Assembly: GCF_963576545.1 (NCBI RefSeq)
Contig: NC_083651.1
Coordinates: 7,237,886-7,301,885 of the forward strand
Source of the DNA: Limanda limanda
Lineage: Eukaryota; Chordata; Actinopteri; Pleuronectiformes; Pleuronectidae
DNA: 64,000 nucleotides
Direction: 5' to 3'
This document shows, one piece after another, positions 29,006 to 42,985 of this stretch (its first letter is position 1; the number at the start of each line of letters is the position of its first letter). The notes below the pieces were generated by a model, which searched no databases, had not been told where the DNA came from, and saw only the letters and a program-made list of their open reading frames with translations. Made by a program: the position numbers and the translations under genes.

Positions 29006-30937
29006 CTTAGGGACAAGTAAAGAACAAGAATTAAGTGCTCCCAAACTTTGTTAAGATAGTGATATGCAGGTTGGCCAATGAGTTCAGCAGCTTAAGGGCT
29101 GGACTGGATTCAGGAAGCACGGGTTTGAGAAAAAAGAGAATATGAAGATAAAGGACATGTCAGCGAATCCTTATTAAGATTCAAGACTCACATAAACACG
29201 TAATGGTATGAGTAGTGAAGTTCTCTTGAGGTTGTCCTGAAGAACTAGTGTCAAAACTAAGGATTATAAAAAGTGATAAAAGTTTAAACGGTGCTCTTAC
29301 TAAGGGCAAGAGTTTCTAAATAACAGTTTATCTCTAGGGTGTAAAAGTTATATTGACACTAAATGTCTGAACAATGCTACAAGTGTGGGGGCGGACCAAT
29401 AACAATTATAGCCATGTTAATAAGTTAATGTGTAATTCACTTTTCAAAAATTGCATGGTGGTTTGTTATACCAAATTTGTTATATATTAAATTATGTTTT
29501 GGGGGGCAGAACAATTAATGCATTAAGATAGGACAGTTAAACACAACCTATATTGATGTGATTCTCCACAGTTGCCCACAGCTCAAGTAATGAACATAAA
29601 CTTTCTCATCAGTGTGTCAAACACTCAGGAAAAGGAGGCTTTAAAACGTTGCTCACCGATTTATAACAGCAGTTAGGCTCAATCTGACTTCAGTCTTTTG
29701 TAATTGATTCCAGTGTTTGTGATATAACAAATGATCTGTGCTGCCAAAAAAGAGAAACATCTCCAGAAAATAACATTTAAACCTCTACAGATATTATTAT
29801 ATGCTTTCGGTAACTTTCAAATTGTGTCTGGCATCATGATGCTCTCAAAATCACATTTCATGTGCCACTGATTGCAACAGAGGTGGATATGTTAAAGCCA
29901 CCACATTAACCATAGTTCGACTAGACATCTGTGGTGCTATCCAGTGTCATTACTGTGGGAAGCTGCTCAACATTTCTTTATAACAATGTCAATGTCAAAG
30001 TTTATGCCATCCAAAGTTATGGAACGATATTAAAAAAGTTACAGATTTAAGCTTTATAATTTATCTCAAGCTGAATTAATCACTGGTGGTAGATGGAGGT
30101 CTGAGAGTAAAACGAGGAGTAAAAGAATTTTATTAGCAAGACACTATAAAGTGGTAAAAGATAATGGAAGCAGCACTGGTTTAACTGTGTGCGACACTTA
30201 AATGCTGCAGAGCAGTGAAAGGAAACAATTCTCTTCAAACTCTATAACAATTAAAGTCCTTGGGCTACATGTAATCAGATTACTACATATTGATTACTTT
30301 TAAATGGAATGAAACAGCAAATCGGTAGAAATATCATTACATTACAGTTACTGCAGTAACATTGCAAATGATTGTCAATATCGCTCTGCCATAAAAGTAC
30401 GATGGTAAAACCTTACAAATTAATGAGAATTTCTTGAACAAAGACAAAGTACGAGTCTGTTGGACTAAGAAGTCAAACAACACAGACAAGTATTTAATTT
30501 AAATGTTTTTCTACTCGTTCTTTGTGAAACTGGTTTTAGACATCACAGGCATCCATCTACTGTTTTCTATTATGTTTGTGCATCAAAATCCCACAAGATA
30601 TAATGAGTAGCCGCTCTAGCCCCTCAAATGTACACACACACACACACACACACACGCTGTTAACTTCAATTTACTGCAGAGGTTTAACAGAAAGGTTTTC
30701 TCAGACGGAGAAATTCTCACTGTAATCCATTAGCGCTTATTAAAAATATCTCCGTGCCTTGTTGATCCCGGTTCAGACCCGTTAACAACAGCGGGAAACT
30801 GTCAGGAGCAACTGATTCGGACTTGTGCGTTCTCACACACAGCCCATCCGGACGATCTCCAGCTCAAGAGGAGGCTCTACTGAAGAGACAACATGTCAGA
30901 AACAACAGTGCGTGCTCCAAGCAGGGCCGAGCTCTCA
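29006..30937. other. Non-coding stretch, no gene recognised
   Basis: AT-rich, with a short CA tract at about 30,630-30,654. No exon-like segment supported. Confidence 0.4.
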
Positions 30938-31033
30938 GCCGGTGTGTTGTTGTGTGTTTTCTTAGGGCTGCCGGTGTGTTGTTGTGTGTTTTCTTAGGGC
31001 TGCCGGTGTGTTGTTGTGTGTTTTCTTAGGGCT
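30938..31033. repeat. Tandem repeat, 3 x 32 bp
   Basis: Three exact copies of a 32-bp unit starting gccggtgtgttgttgtgtgt at 30,938, 30,970 and 31,002. Exact identity of the copies implies recent expansion. Confidence 0.97.
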
Positions 31034-31175
31034 GCTGTGACCCCCTCGCTTCTGTGGGGCCTGCTAGTTTTACAAGCGTGCACCCACAGTCCTCAGGAGC
31101 CTGTAATGCTGAGGGAATAGTTTCCTCTGCAGCAGGAGGGCTGTAGAGGAGTGTGAGCAGAGCCGGGGCACAGCC

Positions 31176-31245
31176 CTGCTCCTCCTCCTCCTCCTCCTCC
31201 TTCCCTCCTCCTCCTCCTCCTCCTCCTCCTGCTGCCGCTGCTGCT
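31176..31245. repeat. (CTC)n / CTG trinucleotide tract
   Basis: CTC-rich tract interrupted by 'ttccctc', then a short CTG/CCG run. One strand is strongly polypyrimidine and the region around it is GC-rich. Confidence 0.95.
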
Positions 31246-31576
31246 CTTCTGTGTTTACACTTCTTGAAGACAAAAGTTTACACCCAAAGCTGCGGCAGTG
31301 GCAGTTCCACCTCAGCACAAACCTCCATCACACAAACACACCTCTCCGTCTCAGCAGTGTGTGTGTGTTTGTGTGTGTGTTTGTGTGCCGCCCTTGACTT
31401 TCTATTTCTATAGATTTTAGGCCAATACCATCATTGTGTCAGGTCAGTGTCCTCATAGCTATAGAAAGACAAGTGTGTGTGTCTGTATTTGTGCAGATAT
31501 CTTTGTGAGGACATTTTGGCCGGTCCTCACTTTCTGACCAACTTTGAATGGGCGTTTAAGGGTTGAGACTTGGTTT

Positions 31577-33335
31577 GGGGGTTAGGGTTAGAATTAGGTT
31601 AGGGTTAGACATTTAGTCTGATGGTTATGGTTAGACATGTAGTGTGGATGGTCAAAGTTAAGGTGAGACATTTAGCCTGGATGGTTAAGATTAAGGAGAG
31701 GCATGTAGTTTGGATGGTTAAGGTTAGTTAAAGTTAGGCGTTAAGTCTAACCAGTAAAGGTTGAATAAGGGTTAGACATGTAGTGTGGATGGTTAAGGTA
31801 AGGGTTAGGTATTAAGTCTAACCAGTAAAGGTTAATTAAGGGTTAGACATGTAGTGTGGATGGTTAAGGTAAGTTAAAGTTAGGCATTAAGTCTAACCAG
31901 TAAAGGTTAGTTAAGGGTTAGACATGTAGTGTGGATGGTTAAGGTAAGGGTTAGGCATTAAGTCTAACCAGTAAAGGTTAATTAAGGGTTAGACATGTAG
32001 TGTGGATGGTTAAGGTAAGGGTTAGGTATTAAGTCTAACCAGTAAAGGTTAGTTAAGGGTTAGACATGTAGTGTGGATGGTTAAGTAAGTTAAAGTTAGG
32101 CATTAAGTCTAACCAGTAAAGGTTAGTTAAGGGTTAGACATGTAGTGTGGATGGTTAAGGTAAGGGTTAGGTAGTAAGTCTAACCAGTAAAGGTTAAATA
32201 AGGGTTAGATATGTAGTGTGGATGGTTAAGGTAAGGGTTAGGTATTAAGTCTAACTAGTAAAGGTTAAATAAGGGTTAGACATGTAGTGTGGATGGTTAA
32301 GGTAAGGGTTAGGTATTAAGTCTAACTAGTAAAGGTTAGTTAAGGGTTAGACATGTAGTGTGGATGGTTAAGGTAAGGGTGAGGTATTAAGTCAAATCAG
32401 TAAAGGTTAGTTAAGGGTTAGACATGTAGTGTGGATGGTTAAGGTAAGGGTGAGGTATTAAGTCAAACCAGTAAAGGTTAATTAAGGGTTAGACATGTAG
32501 TGTGGATGGTTAAGGTAAGGGTTAGGCATTAAGTCTAACCAGTAAAGGTTAATTAAGGGTTAGACATGTAGTGTGGATGGTTAAGGTAAGGGTTAGGTAT
32601 TAAGTCTAACCAGTAAAGGTTAAATAAGGGTTAGACATGTAGTGTGGATGGTTAAGGTAAGGGTTAGGCATTAAGTCTAACCAGTAAAGGTTAGTTAAGG
32701 GTTAGACATGTAGTGTGGATGGTTAAGGTAAGGGTTAGGTATTAAGTCTAGCCAGTAAAGGTTAGTTAAGGGTTAGACATGTAGTGTGGATGGTTAAGGT
32801 AAGGGTTAGGTAGTAAGTCTAACCAGTAAAGGTTAAATAAGGGTTAGACATGTAGTGTGGATGGTTAAGGTAAGTTTTAGGCATTAAGTCTAACCAGTAA
32901 AGGTTAGTTAAGGGTTAGACATGTAGTGTGCATGGTTAAGGTAAGGGTTAGGCATTAAGTCTAACCAGTAAAGGTTAGTTAAGGGTTAGACATGTAGTGT
33001 GGATGGTTAAGGTAAGGGTTAGGTATTAAGTCTAGCCAGTAAAGGTTAGTTAAGGGTTAGACATGTAGTGTGGATGGTTAAGGTAAGGGTTAGGTAGTAA
33101 GTCTAACCAGTAAAGGTTAAATAAGGGTTAGACATGTAGTGTGGATGGTTAAGGTAAGGGTTAGGCATTAAGTCTAACCAGTAAAGGTTAGTTAAGGGTT
33201 AGACATGTAGTGTGGATGGTTAAGGTAAGGGTTAGGCATTAAGTCTAACCAGTAAAGGTTAGTTAAGGGTTAGACATGTAATGTGGATGGTTAAGGTAAG
33301 GGTGAGGTATTAAGTCAGGATGGTACAGGTTAGTT
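31577..33335. repeat. 71-bp minisatellite array with telomere-like seed
   Basis: Begins with TTAGGG-like sequence (31,577-31,608), passes through degenerate units, and then holds about 22 monomers marked by 'gacatgtagtgtggatgg' (first at 31,775, last at 33,273). Spacing is 71 bp except for a few 74-75 bp units. Each monomer contains 'taagggttag' twice in variant form. A rare variant 'tctagcc' occurs at 32,747 and 33,031, exactly 284 bp (4 monomers) apart. The surrounding monomer variants repeat in the same order, so a 4-monomer block was copied as a unit. Confidence 0.95.
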
Positions 33336-33579
33336 AAGGGGCTGGGGGGGGCACTCTGTGTGTAACCCGTGTAGAGGACACCCGGGCTCCTCTGAGCAGT
33401 GACGCGTTTTATTGGTAAACAAACCAGTGGCACTGGGAGACAAACCGCTGCACCACTGGGACCAGAGCACCAGTTCCCAGCAGATGAGCGACAGCACACA
33501 GAATGACAAACTTGTGATGACGGGAAAGTGAAAAGTTAAAGACTTTTAAACAACTTTCAAATCTCCTTTCTCTTTTCCT

Positions 33580-34020
33580 CCTGCTGAACAACAGCTTCCG
33601 CTTCCCTCCCGACGTCCGGAGAGAGTCCGTCCGACTCGGAACACGAACAGGAACCAAACTACCAGCGTGTGTCCGTGTGTGTGTGTGTGTGTGTCTGTGT
33701 GTGTCCAGGTGACGAGTTGTGTGTGTGTGTGTGTGTGTGTGTGAGGAAGAGAAAGTCACACTACCTGGGCCGAGCTCCACCTTCCGGGCCCCCCTGCTGC
33801 TTCTCTGCCCCCCGGGTCTCCAGCAGCTTCCGCCGGGTTTGATCCACGACCCGTCGGTGGAGTTTAAAAACAAAAAATCATAAAAATCATAAAAATCATA
33901 GAGCCACAAGCAGCTCCGCCATACTGAGTCAATCACGTGTCCCACAACCGCCTGTGTTTCCGTGGGGGGCGGGGTCTGCGAGGGCCTGAGGGGCGGGGTG
34001 ACTGACAGCTGGGGGGGAGA
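33580..34020 (-). promoter_or_regulatory. Candidate GC-rich promoter with a possible non-coding first exon
   Basis: CpG-rich segment unlike its AT-rich surroundings. It carries two exact GC boxes GGGGCGGGG (33,966-33,974 and 33,990-33,998) and a palindromic E-box CACGTG (33,934-33,939). Downstream on the minus strand a well-placed ATG (33,922) opens only an eight-codon frame. A plausible donor (CAG|gtagtg) follows GC-rich sequence, with the exon ending at 33,765. This fits a 5' untranslated exon of a minus-strand gene whose coding exons are not visible here. The gene identity is unknown, and it could also be a CpG island with no annotated gene. Confidence 0.4.
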
Positions 34021-34026
34021 CCCGGT

Positions 34027-34027
<1 letters not shown>

Positions 34028-34109
<82 letters not shown>
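34028..34109. repeat. (GT)n microsatellite
   Basis: Perfect GT tract of about 82 bases immediately upstream (minus sense) of the GC boxes. Two shorter GT tracts lie at about 33,676-33,710 and 33,719-33,743. Confidence 0.97.
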
Positions 34110-34111
<2 letters not shown>

Positions 34112-34309
34112 CCCATGATCATCTAATGTCAGTGTTCCATCAAATATGATGGAGTTGTCCTGTGGAAGCAACAACTTACAAACTCACTACTGTTAAACAT
34201 TTCACTTCCAATGAATATCAGCTCTTCTGTTATTACTATTCTTCTGTATTCATTCTTCCCTCTTTGTATATTTTAATGATTATAATAATGATATAGCGAA
34301 AGAGGGGAA

Positions 34310-34760
34310 AAAAAGCTTTATTTATACAGCACTTTTTATTTATTAAAGCATCCTTCATACCCAGAGGTAGATTCAAGATGCTGATCACAGTTTCAAACAA
34401 AATTCAAACAAAATAGAAGATTAGAAGATGTTTTAAAAAGTATATCAAAGAGAAGAATAGGAATTGTAAAAGAAATCAAAATTATTAATTTAATAACATT
34501 TTAAAATAAGTTTATAGGGAACAATAATGAAAATGAAATTTTTAGATACAACCGAGTAAAACAATAATAGAATACAATGCAAGGATGGTATTATACACCT
34601 TTGTTAAGGGCACATGTGAATAAAAAAGTTTTGAACTTGGTTTTAAAAAGTGCAACGGATGGACTGTTCAGGCGGTTTGTTAACAAAACAAAGTTGCAAA
34701 GTGTAGTCGTTAAAAAGATATAAGAGCCACCATAACAATAATAAAATATTTTCCATTTTA
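34310..34760 (-). mobile_element. Degenerate LINE-type 3' tail, minus orientation
   Basis: 'gctttatttatacagcactt', 'aagatgctgatcacag', runs of 'caaacaaaat', and 'aataaaaaagttttgaactt' resemble the reverse complement of common fish LINE 3' regions ('aagtgctatataaataaagc'). Ends are not sharp. Confidence 0.5.
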
Positions 34761-36859
34761 AGCTTTGATTTCAAAGGAGGCTAGACTGACTCATTCTGCC
34801 ATATCTCAACAAGCAAGTTGTTCCAAAGCCTCAGAGCTCTTATTTCAATAAATGTCCAATTTTCCCTTTTATACTTAATTTAACCTTTATCGATTTCATA
34901 TGTTTTGTGTTGTATAATTTAGCTAAATTTAAGTGTGGTTTCCATGTAAGCCATTACTGGTTTCCACCACCCACACATATTTAACATTTCATGCAAGTAT
35001 TTTGTAAGATACTCAGAGTCTCCCACGTTAAATGGATTTGTGAGGGTTTATGTGGTGTTTTATACAACTGTGGTAGTGAACAGGGAGTTATTGTGTTTTT
35101 ATTGCCCATGTCATCACTTTAATATTCATTGCCAGTATGCCACAGATGCTCAGTAATATATCGAATTCATCCAACATGCTCTACAGATGAGATCATCCTT
35201 TAATAGTCCCACTGCAGTGGAAATAACAGCAGCGAAGGGGATAACAAGACACATCAGTAAAAAAGTAATACATAAACCTGCAATATAAACAGAAGGAAAT
35301 ATACAACATTGCAACCATATACTGTGTAAACAAAGCATATACATTTGCAGCAGGATTGCAAATATTTTGAAAGACACAGACATTGCACAGATTCTTATTT
35401 TACAGTTAAATGAAACGAGTTTGTAGTGTAGTCCTATGTATGTATATCTAAAATAACTCAACAATTATTTAAATATTATAAAATATTCAATACATTTTGA
35501 AAGAATGAAGGAAAAAGCCTCTGAAATCTCAGTTTTCAAATCTGAATCTACTTTCAGACAATGAACAATGAGCTCCGGATAATCTCCTGAAATCTTCCAA
35601 ATGTATAAATTCAGTCTTCGTTACCTCTCCAAGATATGATCACCAGCAGCTTCTCATAGATAACTTTAAAACTGTCACATTCAGGAAACACTCCATAGCT
35701 AGAAAACTAAACCTGTTATACTTGCAACTGGTGTGTGGTCATGTGTGGTCATGTGTGTGTGTTTGTGTGTACGTGTCTGTCTGTGTGTGCACAATCAAGA
35801 TGCGGAAACGTGATGCTTTTGATTAGCTATATTTCTGCTGTCGTCTGCCACACACTTCTTGTCTCGACAGGTGAGAAGAACACTTCCTTCAAAGCAAGAA
35901 TAATAGTTGTTGGCGTCAGGTTGTCAGCACACAGAGGAATAAGAAGTAAAACTCAAACAAACTAACTGTTTAAATTCCTCTTCCTTCCAAACAGACCCAT
36001 TACACAATATCCTGCTCGTTATGTAAAGCTGAATTATGGTAAACTGCAAATTGTCACTGGATTGAATCTCCTTTATGCATCTTTATAATAGTTAGAGTGG
36101 CTTTGATAAGCGGACCGCAGAAACACTCTGTGAATTCTGAGCATCATTGCAAGTGGGTTTTATATCAACTGTGTTCTAGACAATATAGCAAAATAAAAGC
36201 AAAATATATAATGGAGGCGAAATGGGAGTTATTCATCATATTTAATAACCAGTTTTGGAATTAACATTATTGATTTGTGTCTTTCTAAGTGGAGGTATAA
36301 TTTAAAACATTAAAAAAAAGTTTTTACAGGCGGTAACTATGTGTCGGGGAAGAAGCCTTTAATTATCAATCTCATCTCCCCCAACTCTTAATAAATAGCT
36401 GTCACCACAGGAGCAGTGGTAGAAATCTTGCAGCTTTAACAAGTAGCAAAGACACTGTCACTGATGGAAACATAAAAAAGTCTCAATATCATTCGAAAAA
36501 AATAAATGCTCTCCAGGAAAAAGAGTGAGTCTCCACATCTTCAAACACTGTTCATCTGCTCCTTATCCAACCAGTCAACATGGAGCTAATTAAAGGAAGT
36601 GGACAGCATTAAAGCAGAAATTGTGAGGCAGATCAGCATGTGAACAATGTATATAGTCAGGAAAGTTTTCATGGAGAGAGAAAGCAGTGGAATTAGATAG
36701 GAGACACTTCTAAAATACATATAGATAGAAAGAAATGTGATGAATTGCAGTTCTGTGGTCACTTCGTCCTCATATCACCACCATCCAGCTGTGCTCAGTA
36801 AGTATCAGAGTCAATGATCCAAAGCTCCAATGTAAGTACGACACAAACTGGGATTTGAT
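34761..36859. other. Non-coding stretch, no gene recognised
   Basis: AT-rich sequence. A GT-rich patch lies at about 35,750-35,790. No convincing exon. Confidence 0.4.
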
Positions 36860-37060
36860 ACAGTCAAAATCAAATTTTACAAAGTTCATATTCACAAATA
36901 AACATCCTCTGTCTTTAACCCTCGAAAAGGGCAAGGAAAATATTATTTTAACATGGAAATAAACACAGATACCTCAGGGGAGAGTCACAAGTGAGGGATC
37001 GCTCTTCTAGCTCGGATAGAAGTCACGTGAAACAGATTACGAGACAACAATATATACAAC
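36860..37060 (-). mobile_element. LINE-type 3' tail copy, minus orientation
   Basis: 'atcaaattttac..ttcatattcacaaata', 'catcctctgtctttaaccct' and 'cctcagggga' are the reverse complement, in order, of the tail seen at 61,690-61,937 next to the second lct-like gene. Both belong to one fish repeat family. Confidence 0.6.
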
Positions 37061-37687
37061 AATAATAAGAAAAGACCGCTAACATAAATGGCTATACAAA
37101 CACAGCACCAGTAAAACTTGGACTGTGTAATCACGGCTTCTCCAGCGATTTAAGAGCAGGGGACTCGTGTGAGAAGAGATGGAACAACTCAACGCTGCTT
37201 AAGAAAACAATGTCAGCGTAATAAGCATCCACTCAAACGGGCCAGTCTATAAGCATGTATAGAAAGCTGGTTTGAACATAGAGCAGCTCGGCCTCGCTCT
37301 CCTGACAACATAATAAGTGTTCTCTGAAACTCGGCTGAGTCAAGTGGGATGCACCCAGAGTTTATCTTCTGGTCTCCATAGGAAATATATTTACAAAACG
37401 AAAGGAAAAGAAAGATCGGTAGAGTGGAAATAGACAGAACATAGAATGTATTAGATACGTTACATTGCATTCAATACGTATATGAAAATTACTTCAACAT
37501 ACAAAAGTTGAGCAAATCTGTACAAAAATAAGACCCCACGTCCTTGACGATCTGTTCAGATCCACTTTCTATCTGAAGCTTGTTTGTTGAGCAGATTCGT
37601 GCCATTACATCAACAGGCAGTGAATTCTACCACATAATGGCTTCCTGAGCCGAGGGTGAGGAGGACAGAGCGAACCCTGCATGTTAC

Positions 37688-37890
37688 AGGGACAACACAC
37701 AGAGACAACAACTATTCACAATCACATTCACATTTAGGGACAATTTAGAGTCTCCAATTAACCTTAATGATGTTTCTGGACTGTGGGAGGAAGCTGGAGA
37801 AAATCCACACAAGCGCAGAGAGAACATACAAACTCCACACACGCACAAATCTTACAGGGATCTGAAAGAAGGGGCAACACGGTTCTGACC
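37688..37890. mobile_element. Interspersed repeat of a common fish type
   Basis: Contains 'attcacaatcacattcacat', 'gggacaatttagagtctcca', 'attaaccttaatgatgtttc', 'gggaggaagctggag', 'gagagaacatacaaactcca'. This phrase order is characteristic of a very common teleost repeat. Class not resolved from sequence alone. Confidence 0.65.
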
Positions 37891-40080
37891 TGTTTGAAGT
37901 AAATATGCAGTTCATATTTTCCTTCAGAGAAGGTAACACACATATTTTCCTGGGGTCACTAAATGATGAAAATATTAAAATTTCCTGCGACTGAAAAGAT
38001 AACAAACGTCACACATCACGTCACCATGTGGTACATTTGTTTTACTATGTGTTTTATAATTCAGCAGAATGTCACTTCTGCTGCTTTACAAAATAAAGAA
38101 AGGTGACAAGAGTGACTGTTATTTTTATTTATTCATTCCCAGAGTTTGACTGACAAGAAAATGTAGAAAGAGAGACTTGGTCCCGCCTGTGTTGACATCG
38201 TCTTGTGAGATTTGTCAGGATGGCTGACACCTGTGAGGGCTTCAGAAAACACAGAGATACAAACATTCGTTGGAAAATGTTGCTCACTGAGACAAAAGGA
38301 TTAAAGGATTAAACCTGAATGCTATGATAAGCCTGAGTTTAGAGACTGCAGCTGTGCTCTGCGGTTGGATGTTTTGTTTTAATTCCGCTAAGTGACGTGA
38401 AGGTAAATGAGTCACGATTTGGACTGTTTCACTTTATCATTTGTCATTTGGGACATTTTGTGTCTCAGACACTTTGCTCTTCATGGTCAGTCACCTGTCG
38501 ACTGTGAGAATATCTCTGAAAATAGAGTCAGATGGCTCAATTTCTATAATCGACTATAGCCCTTTGCAGACATGACTTTAAGAACATTAGGTCATACTTG
38601 AGCTCATTCTGATATCCTGTGTTTGAGTTTTGACGAGCAGGCTGGCAGGAGAAGAATGTCCGGAGATTCTCTGGAGCTCAGTGCATGTCTGCAAGCAGCT
38701 GACACAAGATGTGATCAAAGAGCAACGTCCCACACAAAGCTTTGCTCACTGAAACCCTCACAGAGCCAAGTTCAGGAATCCTTGGACAAATAGGATTTTG
38801 AGGTGATGATCATTTGGTTTTTTTTATAAACAGAAAAGCTGTACCCTGTCAGTGCTTTTATCACATTTTACCTGTTGTGTTAAACAAGTCGTCCTAAACA
38901 CTATTTGACTTAGAGCCTCACTCCACCACATAGAGCAGCTTATCCACCCAGAGACTGAAATCTCTTCCAGGCAGACGAGGAAAAATTGCAAAGCCTATTG
39001 CTTTATTCTAGATAACGTCAAGAAAGACAATATGTGTTTTATGTTTGTGACACCAACATTCTAATAAGACCCAACTTATTCCCCTCAGCCAGCAGAAGCA
39101 GCTTGTACACCCAAACCCTGTCAGCAGCGCTCCGGGAGGGCCGCAGCATGCCTTTCAAAACACCTGCTTCATCAAGTCAAGCTGCTTTGCCTCCAGAACA
39201 CCACGGGGTAATTCTGTTTGAGCTTCCGACCCATTCACGATCTGCAGGAAACACACACTGTATGGCTTCATTGTAATGTTGCTTTGACAGCACGGGATGG
39301 ATTTCCTGTTTGCTATGACGGCGAAGATCAATGTTTCCCAAACCCACGAGAGCAGAGAATCCTCCGGAGAGGCCAGAATTATCTTTTAGGAGATAAGCTT
39401 CTGTTGGCAGATTCGCACCCTGTATAGGTTAATGCAATTCAGAGGAGTGGATGCCAGTGCATGCAAATGTGCTACATGTGATAAAAAAAGGAGAAATTGC
39501 TGGTTCTGCTATAAACTGCTGTGAGCGGACAGAGGTTTTTACGTGTAACCCTTCTGGAATAATCTAATAATTTTCCTCTTTTCCATTATCTTATTTAATT
39601 TCAAGATTTCAGCCGCCCACAGAAGAGGGGAAAAGGCTAACAGGGCGTGTGTTTGTGCATCCAGCTAACTTAATAAAGTCCCAGGGTTTTATTCCTTTCT
39701 GCCCGGAACCCTCAGCGTGTACAAGTGCTCCAGCACAGAAACAACTTTACTCCAGATTCAAGGGATTTTCTGACAAAGACGGTGAGAGGGCAAAGTTTCT
39801 GAATATAGACGAGGGTCGTGCACATTAAGATGAGCATGACAGCACACTCACATGAGGTACCTAAAATAACAGACAAAAGGATTTGGATGTTGTGTGCTTA
39901 GCTTTTTATTTACAGTCTGTGGTGCAGAGGGAAGTTAGAAAAAACCTTGTGTTCATCCCACCTGGTTAATCTGCAATGAAGATTTTGCATTCAACGTTTT
40001 CTCATAAAATAAAAAAATATTTGCTTTAATACGAAAATAACAGAACTTTTAATTGACAAGCACTTTGACTTTTAGTTTGT
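37891..40080. other. Non-coding stretch, no gene recognised
   Basis: Mixed sequence with moderate GC around 39,000-39,420 but no exon with family resemblance. No RNA gene or bounded repeat seen. Confidence 0.4.
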
Positions 40081-40084
40081 CTTT

Positions 40085-40205
40085 GTTCCACCCACTAACA
40101 TGGATGGAGGATGACGTATATTGCAGTTAGCCCCCAGGAGGCGATGAAGATGATTTGGCTTCACTTTTGTGGTCATGTCATCAAGCTTGATACACGCTCC
40201 ATGCT
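40085..40205 (-). mobile_element. Interspersed repeat, minus copy of the 43.9-kb family
   Basis: 'acatggatggaggatgacgt' and 'ccccaggaggcgatgaagat..ttggcttcacttttgtgg' are the reverse complement of the family seen at 43,885-44,060 ('aaagtgacgataaacaatct..gatcgccccctggtgg'). The two insertions are in opposite orientation. Confidence 0.55.
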
Positions 40206-40649
40206 TTGAAATTCAAATACAACACAATTCTTGAGATATCCGCCAACATCTAACTGTCACCTGACATGTAACCAATTGATCAAATCAAATTAATCCACAA
40301 TTCGGGGTGTGGGATGTGTAGCTTTTCCTCAGATGCAGCTTTAAAGAGGGGATAACCAACATTGAATAGCAACAGCTTGCTCTTCTGTATATCCATCCTC
40401 CACAGTTTAAGGTGCACTAAATGGATAAGTGGGATTAATAGTATCCAAGCCGCAAAGCACCAGCCAATCCTGTTAAACCAAGCCGGGCTCGGTGGCACCA
40501 GTTCAGATGTGCAGGGCTGCAGTGATCCCTCGTGGGTCCCCTGACACTGAGGATCCCTCAGACGACTGTTATCACACCCGCCTGCATGTATAAGATATTC
40601 CCACTGTATGTTCCCATGCGTAGTTTTCTCCTCCTGATCATCTCACTGG

Positions 40650-41000
40650 AATGACAAAGGACAAGTTAACCACTTCTCTGTTGTTGCCTAAAATCTCTGG
40701 AATACTCTCCCGTCCTACATAGGTCATTTTCTACATTCAATACATTCACATATCGTTTAAAATCCAAACCTCTTTAATCTTGCTTTTAATTCAGCCTGTC
40801 TTATAATTCAGTAATTTATTTCTTTTCGTATCTTATTTACTCTTATGTTGTACATTTGCCTCTGTTGCATCTTTCTCTTGCACTGATTTTACTTTGTTTT
40901 TTGATTCCTGAACTTGTCTAGCACTTTTGTTTAACTCCAGTTGTTTTTAACATATTCACACCTCCTTTTTCTATTTACGTTTTCACAAAAACCCATTTAA
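40650..41000 (+). mobile_element. LINE 3' end remnant (ORF2 C-terminus)
   Basis: The plus frame reads FSVVA, a stop, then NLWNTLPSYI. A frame change leads into FSTFNTFTYRLKSKPL. Together these match the 'FSVAAPRLWNSLP..SLSTFKSRLKTHLF' C-terminus of fish L2-like LINEs. The stop and the frameshift show decay. Confidence 0.65.
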
Positions 41001-41296
41001 TCTATTTCATGGTGTATTCAGTAACTAAGAGAATTGGCTTAGACTCATTTGAATCTGCACAGATGCACAATTTCTTTCTATGTTAACAGAGTAGACAGTG
41101 TCCTTTACGCTCTCACCTCAATTCTTTATCAGATTTCTAACATTAGACAAGATTCATTAAGAGTTCAACAATTAGAAGATGAAATGTGTTCTAATTTGTT
41201 TCAATCCCTTGTTTCCTCACAGAATGTGTTTTGCTCCCCCAGGTTTTCCTGCAGACTCACACTCTGAAACAATCAACACGCAATACATTGTCGGTG

Positions 41297-42483
<1,187 letters not shown>

Positions 42484-42491
42484 ATCATGAC

Positions 42492-42985
42492 TAGGGTTGC
42501 AAAGGGGCGGAAAGTTTCCATGGGAAGTTAAACTCGGGAATTTTGGGAATTTTGAAAAAATAAATAATTAAGCAAATTAAACGCTGAGCAATAAAAACAT
42601 CATTCAAAACTCTATTTTAAAGATGAATGGAATGCAGCACACGCTGCACGTTGAGTTTCAACCCTCCACTGTGCATTCTTCCATCACATGCACAGATAAC
42701 TCCCAGCATCCTGCACTCTACAGCAGGGCTATTGAGGCCTGCTGTAGTGTGCAGGACTAGTCAGGTAAGTTTCAAAACAAAATGTTTATATTTATGTCTG
42801 TATATGACAAGGTAAATACAGTTAGTATAAATTACCTACAACATTTCCAGTTTATTCCCGTTAATTCCCGTATATTCCCGTATATTCCCGTTAGTTCCCG
42901 TATATTCCCGTATATTCCCGTTAATTCCCGTTAATTCCAATGGAAAGTTTCCAAGTTTGAATATTCCCGGAATTTTGCAACCCTA
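42492..42985. mobile_element. hAT-type MITE with perfect 8-bp target duplication
   Basis: A 494-bp element. Its left end TAGGGTTGCAAA is exactly matched by the reverse complement of its right end. It is flanked by identical 8-bp direct repeats ATCATGAC (42,484-42,491 and 42,986-42,993). An 8-bp duplication with TAGGG-type ends is diagnostic of the hAT superfamily. A second internal inverted pair ('ggaaagtttcc') lies just inside each end. There is no transposase frame, so it is non-autonomous. A 10-bp minisatellite occupies 42,855-42,938. Confidence 0.92.
42855..42938. repeat. 10-bp minisatellite inside the hAT-type MITE
   Basis: Eight units starting TTCCCG at exact 10-bp intervals, alternating between TTCCCGTTAA and TTCCCGTATA forms (one TTAG), with a partial ninth unit. 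Confidence 0.95.

Noticed and set aside
31577..33335. CRISPR-like array of regular repeats
   Set aside because: The whole 71-bp unit is repeated with no unique spacers, in a vertebrate context. It is a tandem minisatellite.
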